Shown piece by piece: positions 1 to 10,943 of a stretch of DNA of 64,000 nucleotides. Each line of letters opens with the position of its first letter. Position 1 is the stretch's first letter. Origin of the DNA: Phaeosaccion multiseriatum (taxonomy: Eukaryota > Ochrophyta, other classes); contig OZ218951.1 in the NCBI GenBank assembly GCA_965112735.1, forward strand, positions 2,976,001 through 3,040,000, given 5' to 3'. Below the pieces are notes generated by a model that made no database searches, was not told where the DNA came from, and saw nothing but the letters and a program-made list of their open reading frames with translations. A program made the translations under genes and the position numbers.

Positions 1-143
1 CTCCTCCTCCTCCTCCTCCTCCTCCTCCTCCTCCTCCTCCTCCATCCTCCTCCTCCTCCTTTACCTGCCCATGGCACTGCTGAACTTGTACCCTGCTACT
101 CCCACGACGCCTCCTTGCCGCGCTCCTTCTCTCCTACCGCCAG

Positions 144-487
144 AGATAAACGGAGTAATGATTGTGCGGGATCCGAACGGTGCGTAAGCGGTATATTGAC
201 TGAAAGGAAGCAACCCATGTCTTCCGTAAGGGTGTGTGGGTGCGTGTGGGAATACGAGGGTGGAAAGAAGTCATTATTCTTTCCTTGCACACGATGCGGT
301 GCAGGTTGGCCCCTGTGTCCGAAGGCGCTGTCTTTCGTATCGCCTCATTATCGGCTTCAGGCGCGAGACGCGCCCCTTCACTCTCTTCCCACCCTCGACT
401 TCTCAAGAAGAAGACCCCCTCCCCCCTTGCTCTTACTTATTCGCCTCTCACCCAACAATACTTATCCCCTTCTCCTCTTGCTCCTGC

Positions 488-531
<44 letters not shown>

Positions 532-1293
532 GGTCGCGCTTGGTGTACTCTGCTTATCTCGCCCTCCCGCTTCTTTCTCCTCTTGGCTCCTGCCTCCCTC
601 CCCCCCCCCCCCTCCCCCATTCCCCCGTCCCTTCTTTCAGTGTGCACTCAGTTCGTCAACGCGCATTTGCAGGACGGCGTGCAGAACAGTGACGTCATCC
701 TCGTGCTCACGCCATACCTCGAGCCAGGGGGAAACCTCAGCGATACGCATGGATGCTGGCTCAAGTCAAACTCTAGAAGGTTCTGCTCACCCCTGTGCAA
801 CAAGCTAGGCGAGGGCAATGATCTTAACACGCTCAACTACGTAACGGAGTGGGCCATTGACCATTGCACAGAGCAGAATCTGCCTTGCAACTACTCGGGC
901 CCTATCCTGCCAGGGTCATGGGAGGACAATATTTTCCAACCGGAGCAGAACGAGACCAACATTGTCGAGTTTTGGCAACAGTGGCAGGAGGACAATCCGC
1001 CAACCATGACTCCCACACAAGCACCCCTTGCGGAGGGAGACACGTTTGCTCCGACACTGCCACCCTTGGCGGACGGAGAGACGTTTGCGCCGACGGAGAA
1101 TGCGAATTCAACCTCGAGGAATGGAGGCGGTGGAAGGGGAGGAGGCGGTATCGACCTTCAGGTGTTGGCGATCATCGCTGGCATTGTTGCCGTCTTGATT
1201 GCCGTTTGTGTGGTGCGGAAGCGCGCTTCAAACAAAAGGAGCGCCGGCAATGACGCTGCAGATGCTGCTGTCGCACGGGGGGGCGTCGTATAG
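144..1293 (+). CDS. 3' part of a single-pass membrane protein, family not recognised
   Basis: Two exons are visible. A 36-nt internal exon at 144-179 lies between an acceptor ending 143 and the donor gtgcgt. The last exon, 641-1293, follows a C-rich tract and cag. The junction is phase-consistent and gives MIVRDPN joined to VCTQFVNAH. Upstream exons lie outside the window or in its first 140 bases. The last exon encodes a cysteine-containing ectodomain with N-glycosylation sequons (for example NLSD, NYSG, NETN). Two imperfect repeats of the type LAxGxTFAPT follow, then a Gly-rich linker and one hydrophobic helix (about VLAIIAGIVAVLIAVCVV). The tail is short and basic (RKRASNKR). This is the layout of a type I membrane protein with a Thr/Pro stalk. 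I do not recognise the ectodomain family. An aataaa-like signal occurs near 1881. Confidence 0.6.
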
Positions 1294-2005
1294 CGGTGCA
1301 GCCGTGTAGGGCACGTGACAGCATATGGAGTCGAACGACATGGCATGGCAATATAGTGGCATGGCATGGAAGGGGCTTATTCCATGGATTCGAACTTTGG
1401 GTTCGATTTATGAAATCGTCGGCGTCGAGTATGAGTCGTACGTCGGGCGGTGCCCCGGTGGAGGAGGGCCGGGAGGGGGGAGGGGCATATGCGGGAATCC
1501 CATCTGTTGCCATTCGGCAGAAGGGGGAGGGAGGGAGGGAGGGAGGGAGGGGTGTGTTGTTTGGCTGTTGTCCGAAGGCACCGCTTCTTGACGAACTGTG
1601 GAGAGGCCATGGGGGGGTGGAAAGGGAGAAGGGAGGGGGGGCTGTTATGCTGCCTCAGGCCGGTCGGAAGGGGGGCATTTCGCCTTTCCTTGTGAGGCTT
1701 TTGGCGCGCCCCTCATACTTACACGCAAGTGTTTTTGTTTGTTTGTTTTTTATTTTGCCATCGGAGATCGAGATGTGCTGTCGGAGTGGTGGTGTCGTGT
1801 TGCTTCGCTTCTTCGGTCGTTTTGTCGAGACCGGAGAGAGACACATTGTGGGCCCCTCCCTCGCTTGTAAAAACACTTTTATAATAAAGAATGGGAAGGT
1901 AAAAATTTTCGGAAGGTCACCACCCCCCTCCACATTGCACTGTATTCTTTATTACGTTTGTAGTGCACCAGTCTCCTGTGTGCCTTTCTGTGTATGTGTG
2001 GGTGA

Positions 2006-2240
<235 letters not shown>

Positions 2241-2587
2241 CTTCCGAAACCGATCGCTCCAGCTTCAAGACGTGACAAAGATTGGCAGAAAGGCAGCTTC
2301 CAGCCAGAGGCGCGGCAGAAGCCGTTCCGTTTGTCGCGGGCAAGACAATTCAAGGCGGGAGTATGCCTCAGCCACCCTACTCACTGCCTTACTGCAAGGC
2401 ATCTATTCCATTGCCTTACACATGCATGCTCGCCGCCCCACTACCAAACTTTTAAAGATTGTATATAGTTTTACTACCAAAGTGCCTTGGTCACTGCCGC
2501 ACTGCCATGAGTTTCAAGGGAAAGGCCTCGCCAGCGAGCGAGTCCGAAGCAAAGCTTCCGAGCCTGCTCGAGCGTCTTGTCCCTCTC

Positions 2588-2706
<119 letters not shown>

Positions 2707-2820
2707 ACGGGCCCATCATCACCTCATGCGTCGCCCTCTTCCCGTCGTCGGTATCCCGATCCCCCTCTTACAATAAAAAATCCAACCTTCTTTTCTCGAA
2801 CACCCCGGGGTCCGGCCGCG

Positions 2821-5489
2821 CTACCGACTGAGACAGACAAAGGTCAGGACGAGGGAAACTGCTGTGACCATAACCCTGCTGCTGCTACTGCTGCTGCTGC
2901 TGAAGCTGCTGTTGGCTCCATTCGCGGCCAAGCCCGTCTCGGTGTCCGCGTCTGGTGCTTCAGTAGGGGCTTCAGTGGCAGGGGGGGCTGCCCGCTCCGT
3001 CTCTGCTTTGTGAGTGTGCGCCAGGAGCGAGGTTGCGACACAGCGAATCGACGGGGCGGAGGGAAGGAGAGCAGGCAAGAAGGAAGCAAGGAGATGATCG
3101 TTCAGTTGTATGTGTGTGTGTGTGTGTGCGTGCGTGAGAGAGAGAGAGAGAGAGTGGCAGACAACGGAGTGTGGGGCAGAGCGAACAACTCAGCGACGCA
3201 CAGTTCCAGTAGCCTCAGAAGCTGAGGTTATAGCCAACTAGCCAACTAACCAACCAATCAACCAACCAACCAACCAACCAACCAGTCTACCCCACGTTGG
3301 CTAAACTGTCTTTGGTACTGCGCTCACCTTTGACAGGGCAATCCTCGTCGAGGGCTACGGTAGGCTCGGTTGCGAGGCCCTCAAAGTCCAGGTCCGAGCT
3401 GTGGACACCACACACTCCCGCCGAGAAAAGCACCGCCCCACCGCTGCTGCTGTCCTCAAAGTACATTGCCGCGCCAAGGATGGGAGCAGTGGTGGCGCTC
3501 TGTGTGGGGTAGAGAGAGACAGAGAGACAGAGATTGGGGAAGTATGTGCGTGTGTGAGGGAGAGAGAGAGGCAGAGAGCGAGAGAGTGAGGCAGAGAGCG
3601 AGAGAGAGGCAGAGAGAGAGGCAGAGAGAGTGAGAGGTAGAGAGAGAGAGGCAGAGGGAGAGAGAGAGAGAGAATGGCGGGTGGCGGTCAGGGGTCAGAC
3701 GGACGAGCGGGGGACCGCTCGTAAGGAGTCGATGTGTAGCCTGTGTATGTGGAGCTCGAGTTATCACATCAAAGGCACGAGGCAGAAGCAAGAGCATGTA
3801 CGTATTTGCCGCTGCTGCTTGCTGGCACACATACCGTCGTCTCTGTAGTCTCATCGAGGAGTCGGTTGGACTTGAAACCGGCCACCCCCTGGAAGGTCAC
3901 ACTGCTTCCTCCCGTAACCGTGACACCCCCGCCTTCGATCTGTGAGTAGCGTGCCCGCCAAGGGGACAGTCATGACCCAGCCAAGCCAAGCAAATTGTGG
4001 TGTTGCGAGTGGAAGAAGGAAGGGGGTGCAAAGCGGGGGGGGGGTGAGTGGCGCGGTCAACAGAACACTCACTTCATAGCGGCGGTCAGCAGAGGGCAAA
4101 GCATAGACGTCGTCATGCAGTGCAGTAGGAGGCAGAAGAGAGCATGAGTGGTCGGCTTTCGAAGCACTCGCATCGAAGGTAGGAGCCAGTCACCAGCCAC
4201 CAAACAACCAGTCAGTCAGTCAGTCAGTCAGTCAGTCAGTCAGTCAGTCCGTCAGCTCTGAGGCAAGCAAGCAGGCCCACCGTGCCGCACACACACACAC
4301 ATGCACGCACGCACGCACGCACGCACGCACCTGCGCGACGTTCTCCTCGAAGCTGCTCGAGTCCTCCATCACTACCACTCCGCCGTTCTCCACCAAGAGT
4401 CCACCCCCACGAGTCCGAAAGGCCTCGTTGTCCACAAAGGCCACTTCAGAGGCGAAGGTTAATTGGGCCGGGCCTACGCATGCCACCGCCCCACCTGTGC
4501 CTGCGCTGTTTCCCTCCAGGTATGCCTCCTTCTCGGTCTTGACTTCGAAGCCCCCTGTCACAGAGAGCGCACCCCCGGATCCGTACTCTACACGGTTGTG
4601 GACGAATGATACCGACTCGACAAACAGGACCTGCCCCCCCGCGCCCGCTTCTGTGGCAGAGCCGTCCAGAGACACGGCCCCTCCTTGGATGTCTGCCAGG
4701 TTCTGGTCGAACATGACCGGGCCAGAGAAGGAAGCAGTGGCCGACTCAAGCAAGAGCGCCCCTCCATACCCTGCCCCTGCAGTGGCTGTGTTGCCCTGGA
4801 AGTTGGCCTGGCCACGGAAGGAGAGGATGGTGGCTTGGTCGCTGTCGTACTCTCCGGCGTAGTCGGCGCCGCACAGAATAGCGCCTCCTGCATTACCGCC
4901 CGAGTTTTGTAGAAAGCTCACGTCCTCCTCGAATGTGACTCTACAGGGCCCGATGGTGGAAATGGCGCCTCCTCCACCCGCATAGTCATTGTCGGACAGG
5001 GTAACTTCACTGCCTGAGAAGGTCAACTCCGACGCAACCACATCAAATCTAATCGTCGTATCAACAGATAGCACGAGGGAGATGAGGGGGGGGGTGGGGG
5101 GGGGGGGGAGAGACCGAGCGAGCGAGGCAGAGCGAAAGATGAGGGGGGAGGGAGAAGAGGGGGAGAGGTGGCGGAGGGATTCTTGTGTTGTTCGTCAGGA
5201 CACGCGAAGGACGAACAAACCATGACACCGAGGCACTTTTGCGTGGGCAAAGGCATGGTCCCTTTGGTAGTTTCACAGACCTGAGCTTCGAGAGAATCAG
5301 GGGAGCGTCCGAATGTATTGTCAACTTTGCCCCTGAGGTAATAGAGACCGTGTTTTGTGCCTCACACACTAGGTCAGAGTCGAGCGTCCATAACGTGTCC
5401 GAAGAAATGGTGATATCCTCGCAGCCCTGAGCGGAGGCCTGGTGTGGTGCAAGCAGAAGCGCCAAGCCCAAGAATGCTAACAGCCCCAT
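2821..5489 (-). CDS. secreted polymorphic-membrane-protein-like repeat protein
   Basis: Five exons on the minus strand join in phase: 5489-5281, 5048-4331, 3939-3835, 3499-3328, 3002-2821, giving 461 residues. The start is chosen because it opens a clear signal peptide (MGLLAFLGLALLLAPHQASA). The body is built of irregular repeats of about 25-35 residues with GGA(I/L/V), FxxNxA and variants (for example GGAILCG, GNTATAG, GGAVSLDG, GGALSVTG). This is the signature of chlamydial-type polymorphic membrane protein repeats, which fold as a beta-helix. The C-terminus has a Thr/Pro/Glu-rich stretch, a serine run and a short hydrophobic tail (VMVTAVSLVLTFVCLSR), which could be a GPI signal or membrane anchor. 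The likely location is the cell surface or wall. An extra short exon near 4070-4110 cannot be excluded. Confidence 0.75.
3507..3672 (-). repeat. purine-rich GA repeat in intron 3 of the PMP-like gene
   Basis: The plus strand reads (GAGA)n with gcagag interruptions. On the gene's own strand it is a CT-rich tract lying directly before the acceptor of exon 4 at 3499, so it doubles as an expanded polypyrimidine tract. Confidence 0.85.
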
Positions 5490-5751
5490 CCTCTAGATTA
5501 CTTCTATACTCGGGCACAAACAAGCTCTCAGTTTCTCTGCTTGTTTGCTTCGCTGCTAGATGCTGCCTTGCTATGCAAATCTCCAATCGCTAGTCTGTAT
5601 TGTGTCTCTCAGGGAGGGCTGTGAAACGAGTGTGAAACGTTTGTAACCGAAAGCCACAACGGGGTTAAATCGCGGTTGGTTCTTCAATCGCCAAACTGTG
5701 ACCTTTTTTGTTTTGTTGGCTTCGCGATTGTTTTCGACCCCTGATTGTTTT

Positions 5752-5936
5752 CGACCCCTGACACGCTATCCGCTATCGCCGGCGCAAGCCGGCTTTGGGG
5801 GGGGGGAGGGGGGGGGGGAGGGTTGTGGCGTGCTATCCGCTGTCGCCGGCGCCAGCCGGTCCGCTATCCGCTATCGGGGGCGGGGGGGGGCGATAGCGCG
5901 CTATCGCGAATGTGGGCGATAGCGCGTCAGGGGTCG
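5752..5936. mobile_element. 185-bp MITE-like element with 8-bp target duplication
   Basis: The ends are inverted: CGACCCCTGACACGCTAT at 5752 and the reverse complement of CGACCCCTGACGCGCTAT ending 5936, 17 of 18 matching. The same octamer, attgtttt, flanks both sides (5744-5751 and 5937-5944), as expected for a target-site duplication. Eight-base duplications are typical of hAT transposons. The interior is G-rich with further short inverted CGATAGCG/CGCTATCG motifs and codes for nothing. The left flank repeats cgacccctg plus attgtttt once more. Confidence 0.75.
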
Positions 5937-6100
5937 ATTGTTTTTGTGCAAATGATTAGTGAGTGAAATGTCCCAAGACAATACTTGCACCGCAATAACA
6001 GACATCCGTCTATGTGTGTGTGATTCTTCTTCCCTTTTCCCATCCCCTCTTCCTTCTACTCCCCTTCTACTTAGTAAAACAGCTTTAGCTATGTGATGGA

Positions 6101-6196
6101 TCGACCCTGGACAAGACACGGTGTGCACCGGCCATAATGAGGAATCAGGCCTCCTGGCGCCATAATCAGTAATCAGGTAATCTTGTCCAGGGTCGA
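6101..6196. mobile_element. 96-bp element with perfect 16-bp terminal inverted repeats
   Basis: TCGACCCTGGACAAGA at 6101-6116 is matched exactly by its reverse complement at 6181-6196. The interior (about 64 bp) contains repeated aatcag motifs and no open frame. I see no convincing target duplication, so it could be a MITE remnant or a stem-loop in transcribed RNA. Confidence 0.5.
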
Positions 6197-6264
6197 CTAT
6201 GTCCTACACCTTCTCTCACTCCCCTTCTCCTCCCACTCCCCCACTCCTGGAGCTACATCTATAG

Positions 6265-7189
6265 CTATGCACCGTTTGCCCCCGCTAGGGCATTTAGGGC
6301 GAGGCAGAAGCCCGAAAGGGTGAGGGCGAGGCGCACGTGATGCAGGTAACAGAAGCGCCTTGTAATTTTCGTAACGTCCTTGGGGTCCGCCTTACGGAGG
6401 GCCGAGATGTCCTCCCCGAGCACGATGGCTGAGGATGGAAGGAGGGTGGGTAGGTGGGTGGGTGGGTGCGTCGGTGGGTGGGGAAGGGGTGGGCCGGGTG
6501 TGAGTGAGGGCAGGCGGCACGTCAGAGGCTGGAGGGGCAGGAGGAAGTAGCACCACGTAGCTGGCTTTCTAGCTGGTGTATGTCGAAGAGAGGAGAGAAG
6601 AGGGCTTTGCAACTGCTTGCTCTTTCCTTCAGCCAAGGCGATAGGCATGCTTCAGTCATTCCCCTACCACTGTCCGAATACGCCTCACTTGTCGACTACA
6701 GCCAGCTGTGATATCCCATGTCATGTGCTGCCAGCTCCATATGGAACACACGAAAGACTCCCCACCCCGACATCTTCCGGAATGCTCATTGGATTGGGCT
6801 CAGTCGAATGATAGGGAGGGGAGAAGGTGAAGGAGGGAGCCGCCTCGCCCGCCCCAGCGGAACGCTTTCAATTAAAAGCTCTTACCCGTGTATGGCCCTA
6901 TGGAGAAGAGGAGCAAGCCACTATACATCCACACGGGGTCCTTGGAAAGATAGAAGGTGGCGCCATGCACACCTCCCGCGATGGCACAGAGGGGGGCCAT
7001 AAGTGACTTTCCGAATGGCCACCAGAGGGGGAAGAGTCGCTTGATGGTGGTTTCGTCATCCTTGGCCGCCAGTGCCAGAAAGGTACGCGTGTCTACGAAG
7101 GATACGAAGGTGAGCGCACCCGTCATTATGCCTGCCACTCCAGTGGCGAGCATTTTCAGCAACAGGAGTCTTTCATCTCCGCCCCCCAT
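6265..7189 (-). CDS. DUF1772-like four-helix membrane protein
   Basis: Two exons, 7189-6886 and 6428-6265, join at phase 1 to give 155 residues. Four hydrophobic segments are visible: near residues 13-30, 60-80, 85-103 and at the C-terminus. The pattern TGALTFVSFVDTR early, HGATFYL in the middle and CYLHHVRLALTLSG near the end resembles DUF1772 (anthrone-oxygenase-like) proteins. These are usually about 150 residues with a conserved HxxR close to the end. The substrate is unknown. The start at 7189 is the first ATG; an internal ATG 12 codons later is also possible. It is divergent from TSEN34, with 467 bp between the two start codons. Confidence 0.7.
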
Positions 7190-7656
7190 CTCTTGTTTGC
7201 TGGAGCTGGTGCTGGCACTGGTCCTGCTCTTTCGCTGAGCAGTCTACTCGCGACCTCCCTGGCCTGCTGCCTGTGATGGATAAAAAAGGAGCGGGCAAAC
7301 TCGTTTACTGCTTCTGGGCGAAGAGCATCAAAAGTATCCCTTGTCTTGAACCTGATCTCTCGCGCCTGGCTCTCCGTGCAGAAAACCCATCCCTCCTCGA
7401 GACGTCCTCGCTCTTCCTCTTCCCATTTAGTATCGTCTAGCCTTGAATGTTCTCTACGGTCAGCTGCCCACTGAAGGATCTCACCTCGTTGGCAATCCTG
7501 TTTCCCTCTCCCTCCTTTCTTCTTCTCCTTTCCCTTTGTCAAGAGTATCTTTGAGTTGACCCCGCAGTGGCAGCTCGTCCACCTCAGGTACAAAGGGGAG
7601 CCAAAGGGACCAAAAAAAAAAAGACAGGAGAGGGAGAGAGGGGGGAGGAAGGTGTG
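7190..7656. promoter_or_regulatory. divergent intergenic region, DUF1772-like / TSEN34
   Basis: 467 bp lie between the two divergent start codons. A minus-strand open frame crosses part of it but is not in frame with the DUF1772 gene and has no supporting splice sites. It most likely holds both 5' untranslated regions and a shared promoter. Confidence 0.4.
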
Positions 7657-8576
7657 ATGCCGCAGCAAGAGCAGGGTCAGCAAGAGCAGCGGCAAGGGAG
7701 CGAGGAGAACAGGGACCTCCCAACCATCCACCTTGCTGATGGAAGATGCTTTGTGTGGGACAAGCCTTCAGCGGAGACCCTCCGGGCCAAATATCGCATG
7801 GTGGGACTACCCGTGGGTATTCGGTAAGTAAAAGAATGGTGCTAGACCCCCTTTCTCGCTTGGGGCAAGATCAAATAGCGATCATCCCCTCCTCTAAATA
7901 TCTCATCATACTTTTCATCCCCTCCCCTCCTCCACGCAGACCCCAGATAAAGGAATCAATGGAGCAGAACCTGCCCTTTATGCTCCTTCCAGAGCAGGCC
8001 AACCTGCTGCAGAGGAAGGGCTTTGTGAAGGTGCGCCATGGCCACCCTGTCGGGGAGGAGGGATCTGGAGGTGGAGGGGAGGGGCCTGCGGGTATGCAGG
8101 TGGACAACCAAGGAGAAGGAGAAGGAGAAGACGGTGACGCAGAGCACGTGCAAGAAGATAGATCCCCACCAGACGCAGATATTCGCCAGGCGGTGTTTGA
8201 CGACTTGTGGGCCAGGAATGGATCGGAGGGGAGGAAGGAGGGCGTGGGCGAAGGAGAAGGAGGGGGTGGAAGCGATGGCGATGGTGCCAAGGAAGCCGTG
8301 GAGGGTACTTGGTACGTCACAGGCGGCACCAAGTATGGGGCGCACTTTGTAATGTACGAAGACGACCCCTTGGTGTGCCATTCCTCGGCGGCGGTGATTT
8401 GCTGCAGGGAGGGGGAGGCGCTGTCCCCTGTGCTCATCTCCGGCTTTGTGCGTATGCAGCATGCCGTCAACAAGACCGCCCTTATCGCCACTGTATTGGA
8501 GGACGGCTGTACTGTGCACTACCTGTCTTTGGACTTTAGTACTGTCGGAGAGAGGCACGGGTTGGTGAGGAAGTAA
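7657..8576 (+). CDS. TSEN34: tRNA-splicing endonuclease catalytic subunit Sen34
   Basis: Two exons, 7657-7823 and 7940-8576, encode 267 residues. This subunit cuts the 3' splice site of intron-containing pre-tRNAs within the nuclear TSEN complex. The N-terminal domain has the family pattern DGRCFVWD, LRAKYRMVGLPVG and LPFMLLPEQANLL. After an acidic low-complexity insert comes the endonuclease fold. The catalytic Tyr195, His203 and Lys234 sit in FVMYEDDPLVCH and VNKTALIATV. The spacings of 8 and 31 residues are the same as those of the catalytic triad of the human enzyme. The C-terminus ends soon after HYLSLDFST, as in the family. The ATG at 7657 is the first in frame; the longer frame upstream has only a GTG. 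The stop overlaps a perfect donor consensus (aagtaagtg), so a further exon is possible but not needed. Confidence 0.9.
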
Positions 8577-8946
8577 GTGAGAGCGTGCCGAGGCCTGCAT
8601 GGAGCGCCAGAGGGGTTGCTGGACGACTTCCACTTGGTGGGGCACGCGCTTCTTTGTGGCTTTGGTTGGACGCCCCCCCCCCCCCCTTCCTTCTCTCCCT
8701 GCTGCCTCACACACTCACCCGCGAGGTTTTCGGAGGAGACGGCCGGCGCCTCGCATGGAAACCTCCCTACCCCGGGGGGGGAGGTTGGGGCCGAGACGTG
8801 ACGCACACGCGCACGCTTCACGTCCTCGAAGGGCTACGCGCGTGCTATGAAGGCTCTCTCTCTCTCTCTCTCTCTCTCTCTGGGTCGCCGTGTGTGTGTG
8901 CGCGCGCGCTTTGCGTCTTGAGGGAGCACGCCGCCGACTTCTCCTG

Positions 8947-9146
8947 TGGGACTCTCATGTCGGCTCTGTGGAGAGACTGGGACTCTCATGTCGGCTCTGT
9001 GGAGAGACGCTCACGGAGGTCGTCTCCCTGAGCAAAGAGCCAAAGAGAGGAACAGCCTCCAATGGAGAGAGTTACTGAGAGAGGAACAGCCTCCAATGGA
9101 GAGAGTTACTGAGAGAGGAACAGCCTCCGATGGAGAGAGTTACTGA
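8947..9146 (+). repeat. two short tandem repeat arrays
   Basis: A unit of about 32 bp beginning gggactctcatgtcggctct occurs twice from 8947. A 34-bp unit beginning agaggaacagcctcc occurs three times from 9045 to 9146, with one substitution in the third copy. Neither lies in a recognised gene. Confidence 0.85.
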
Positions 9147-10108
9147 GAGAGGAGAGAGGAGTGTACGCCAAGAAGTTGGGGGGGGAGCTTACGCCAGCTG
9201 TGATCCATGGGTTACAAAGTTGCATGCACAGCCACTTTATAGAGGCGCTGCTGGTGCCTCCACAGTCAAGAAGGCAGGCCGCAAGGGCAGGAGCCGAAGC
9301 CGAAGCGGCCTCTTGAGAGACGTCTCTCTCTGACTTGTCTGAAGGCGACTCAGGGGCTTGTCTCTTTGCTCTTGCTTCGTGCGAGGCACCGAACACCCCT
9401 GTGTGTGGCCAGCAGGCGCTGGGTGGGGCCAAGAGCGGACATTCACGGAGAGCCGTTGGTGATTCAGCCGCACGGAACGGAGTACGCCCTATGACCAGGA
9501 GAGACTCGCAGGCTATGAAATCACTCAGTCAAGACAAATGGCGAACGCGCCGGTCAGGCGAGGAGCGGGGGTGTATTTATTGACTTGATAGCTTAATAGG
9601 GAGGGTGGAGGGGGTGGTATGTTTATTGACTGAATAGGAATCACCCAAGTGGAGGTGTAGTACTGCACAGAGTCCCTCACCGGGCAGTAGCGGCGAGAAA
9701 CTGGCAGGAGAAGGAGGAGGAGGAGGAGGAGGAGGAGGAGAAGGAAGACAGGCTAAGGCTGTCCAAAGAATTTTTACTAAAAAAAAGACAAGAGTATAAA
9801 TTATAACTAAGGAGTGAAAGGGGAGAAGTTTGCCCCTCATCTACGACGACCCGCTCCAATCAGATGCGATCCAACACCACACTCATCCGATGGAGCCATG
9901 GCCTCACCTCACCAACAGAGCAGCTCCTGGAGACGAATCACCCAAACCGAATTTGAACACCCAGTCGGGCATTCACATGCCCTAGCGTCAAGGTCCAAAT
10001 GCGGGAGGGGGGAACCTTCCCTCGACGAGCTACTCGGTCAGCGTGTATCTTACAAGTGTGAGCGCGGGAGTTGATCTGTTGTTTCTCGTCCACCCACGGA
10101 GCATCTGG

Positions 10109-10184
10109 TCGAGACATTCCCTGGCTTCCAAGCCCTTGGACAGCGCTCAGGCCAAGTGCCGTGAAGCGGGAATGTCTCGACGAG
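10109..10184. repeat. 14-bp inverted repeat
   Basis: GTCGAGACATTCCC at 10109-10122 is matched exactly by its reverse complement at 10171-10184, with 48 bp between. The loop and flanks show further partial similarity (aagtgtgagg motifs). It could be a small element or a stem-loop; nothing else identifies it. Confidence 0.5.
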
Positions 10185-10943
10185 GTAACTCGGCAAGTGT
10201 GAGGCGTAAGTGTGAGGTGTTGGACCCACCGGAGTTGGGAGTCAAAAGTCTTCGTACATGAGGGGCAGGCGTACGCTGTCAATCATGTCTCTGATCACAA
10301 GCCCTAACCCCAATTACCCAAACTCGAGCCCTGCAACTGGCACTGCCAACTGCCACTACTGGCCTTGCCACCATTCTCAGGCCACACGTGCCAAGTTGTA
10401 GAGAGACCTTTGGCATCTATCTTGTCTATCTATACCCGTCTACCCTGACCTACCGTCTAGCTCTCCTCTCCTCCTCTCGACTGCCGCTGCTGGGTGCTGG
10501 TACCGACGACAGGTGCGCGAGCGAGCAGGAGAAATCCCCGCACGACACCACGCACGCACACGCACGCACGCACACGCACGCACGCACACGCACGCACGCA
10601 CCCCGCCAAACCCTACCCCGCACGCCACACGAAAACCAGCCCAACACAGCCCACCTCGCTCGTTCTATGAGTGGGGTTGGTGCACCAACGTACCATACCA
10701 GGTATAAGGATTGAGGTGCTCGCTGTCGACGAGCGTCTGGGGGTGCAATGCAAGGCTCCGCAGGTGGGGAAGGTTTCTGCGCCGGCGTTTGGGGTCACGC
10801 CATTGCCTGTACAAAAAAGGGGCCCTGTTCGTTTCGCCGCACGACACAGTTCCACCTCATCTCCGCTGCTCTGTCAGCCGGTCCACGTGTGTGCGTGTGT
10901 GTGTCTCTCTCTGGCACACACACAACAGTGAGCCGCTGTGCTG

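Larger units (their letters stand above)
5490..6264. other. intergenic region with two inverted-repeat elements
   Basis: This separates the start of the PMP-like gene from the end of the DUF1772-like gene, both on the minus strand. It holds the presumed promoter of the PMP-like gene and the two small mobile-element candidates listed separately. No coding exon was found. Confidence 0.6.
8577..10943. other. 2.4-kb region without a convincing gene
   Basis: No multi-exon model with consistent phase was found. Contents: CT and GT microsatellites (8845-8900), two short tandem repeats (8947-9146), GGA repeats near 9715-9745, a 14-bp inverted repeat (10109-10184) and CACG repeats (10550-10600). The right end would hold the 3' untranslated region of the OTU gene. 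A minus-strand frame at 9938-10282 has C2H2-like spacing but lacks an ATG. Confidence 0.5.

Noticed and set aside
4060-4140. Possible tiny extra exon in the PMP-like gene
   Set aside because: It has a good donor (gtgagt) but no convincing acceptor, and flanking exons already join in phase.
7230-7490. Minus-strand frame upstream of the DUF1772-like gene
   Set aside because: Not in frame with the gene, no start codon context or splice sites, and it lies in the divergent promoter region.
9938-10282. Minus-strand frame with CPSCTKTF...H spacing like a C2H2 finger and a GHVNARLG stretch recalling LINE endonuclease
   Set aside because: No ATG, one imperfect finger only, stops soon after, and no reverse transcriptase sequence nearby. 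Treated as chance.
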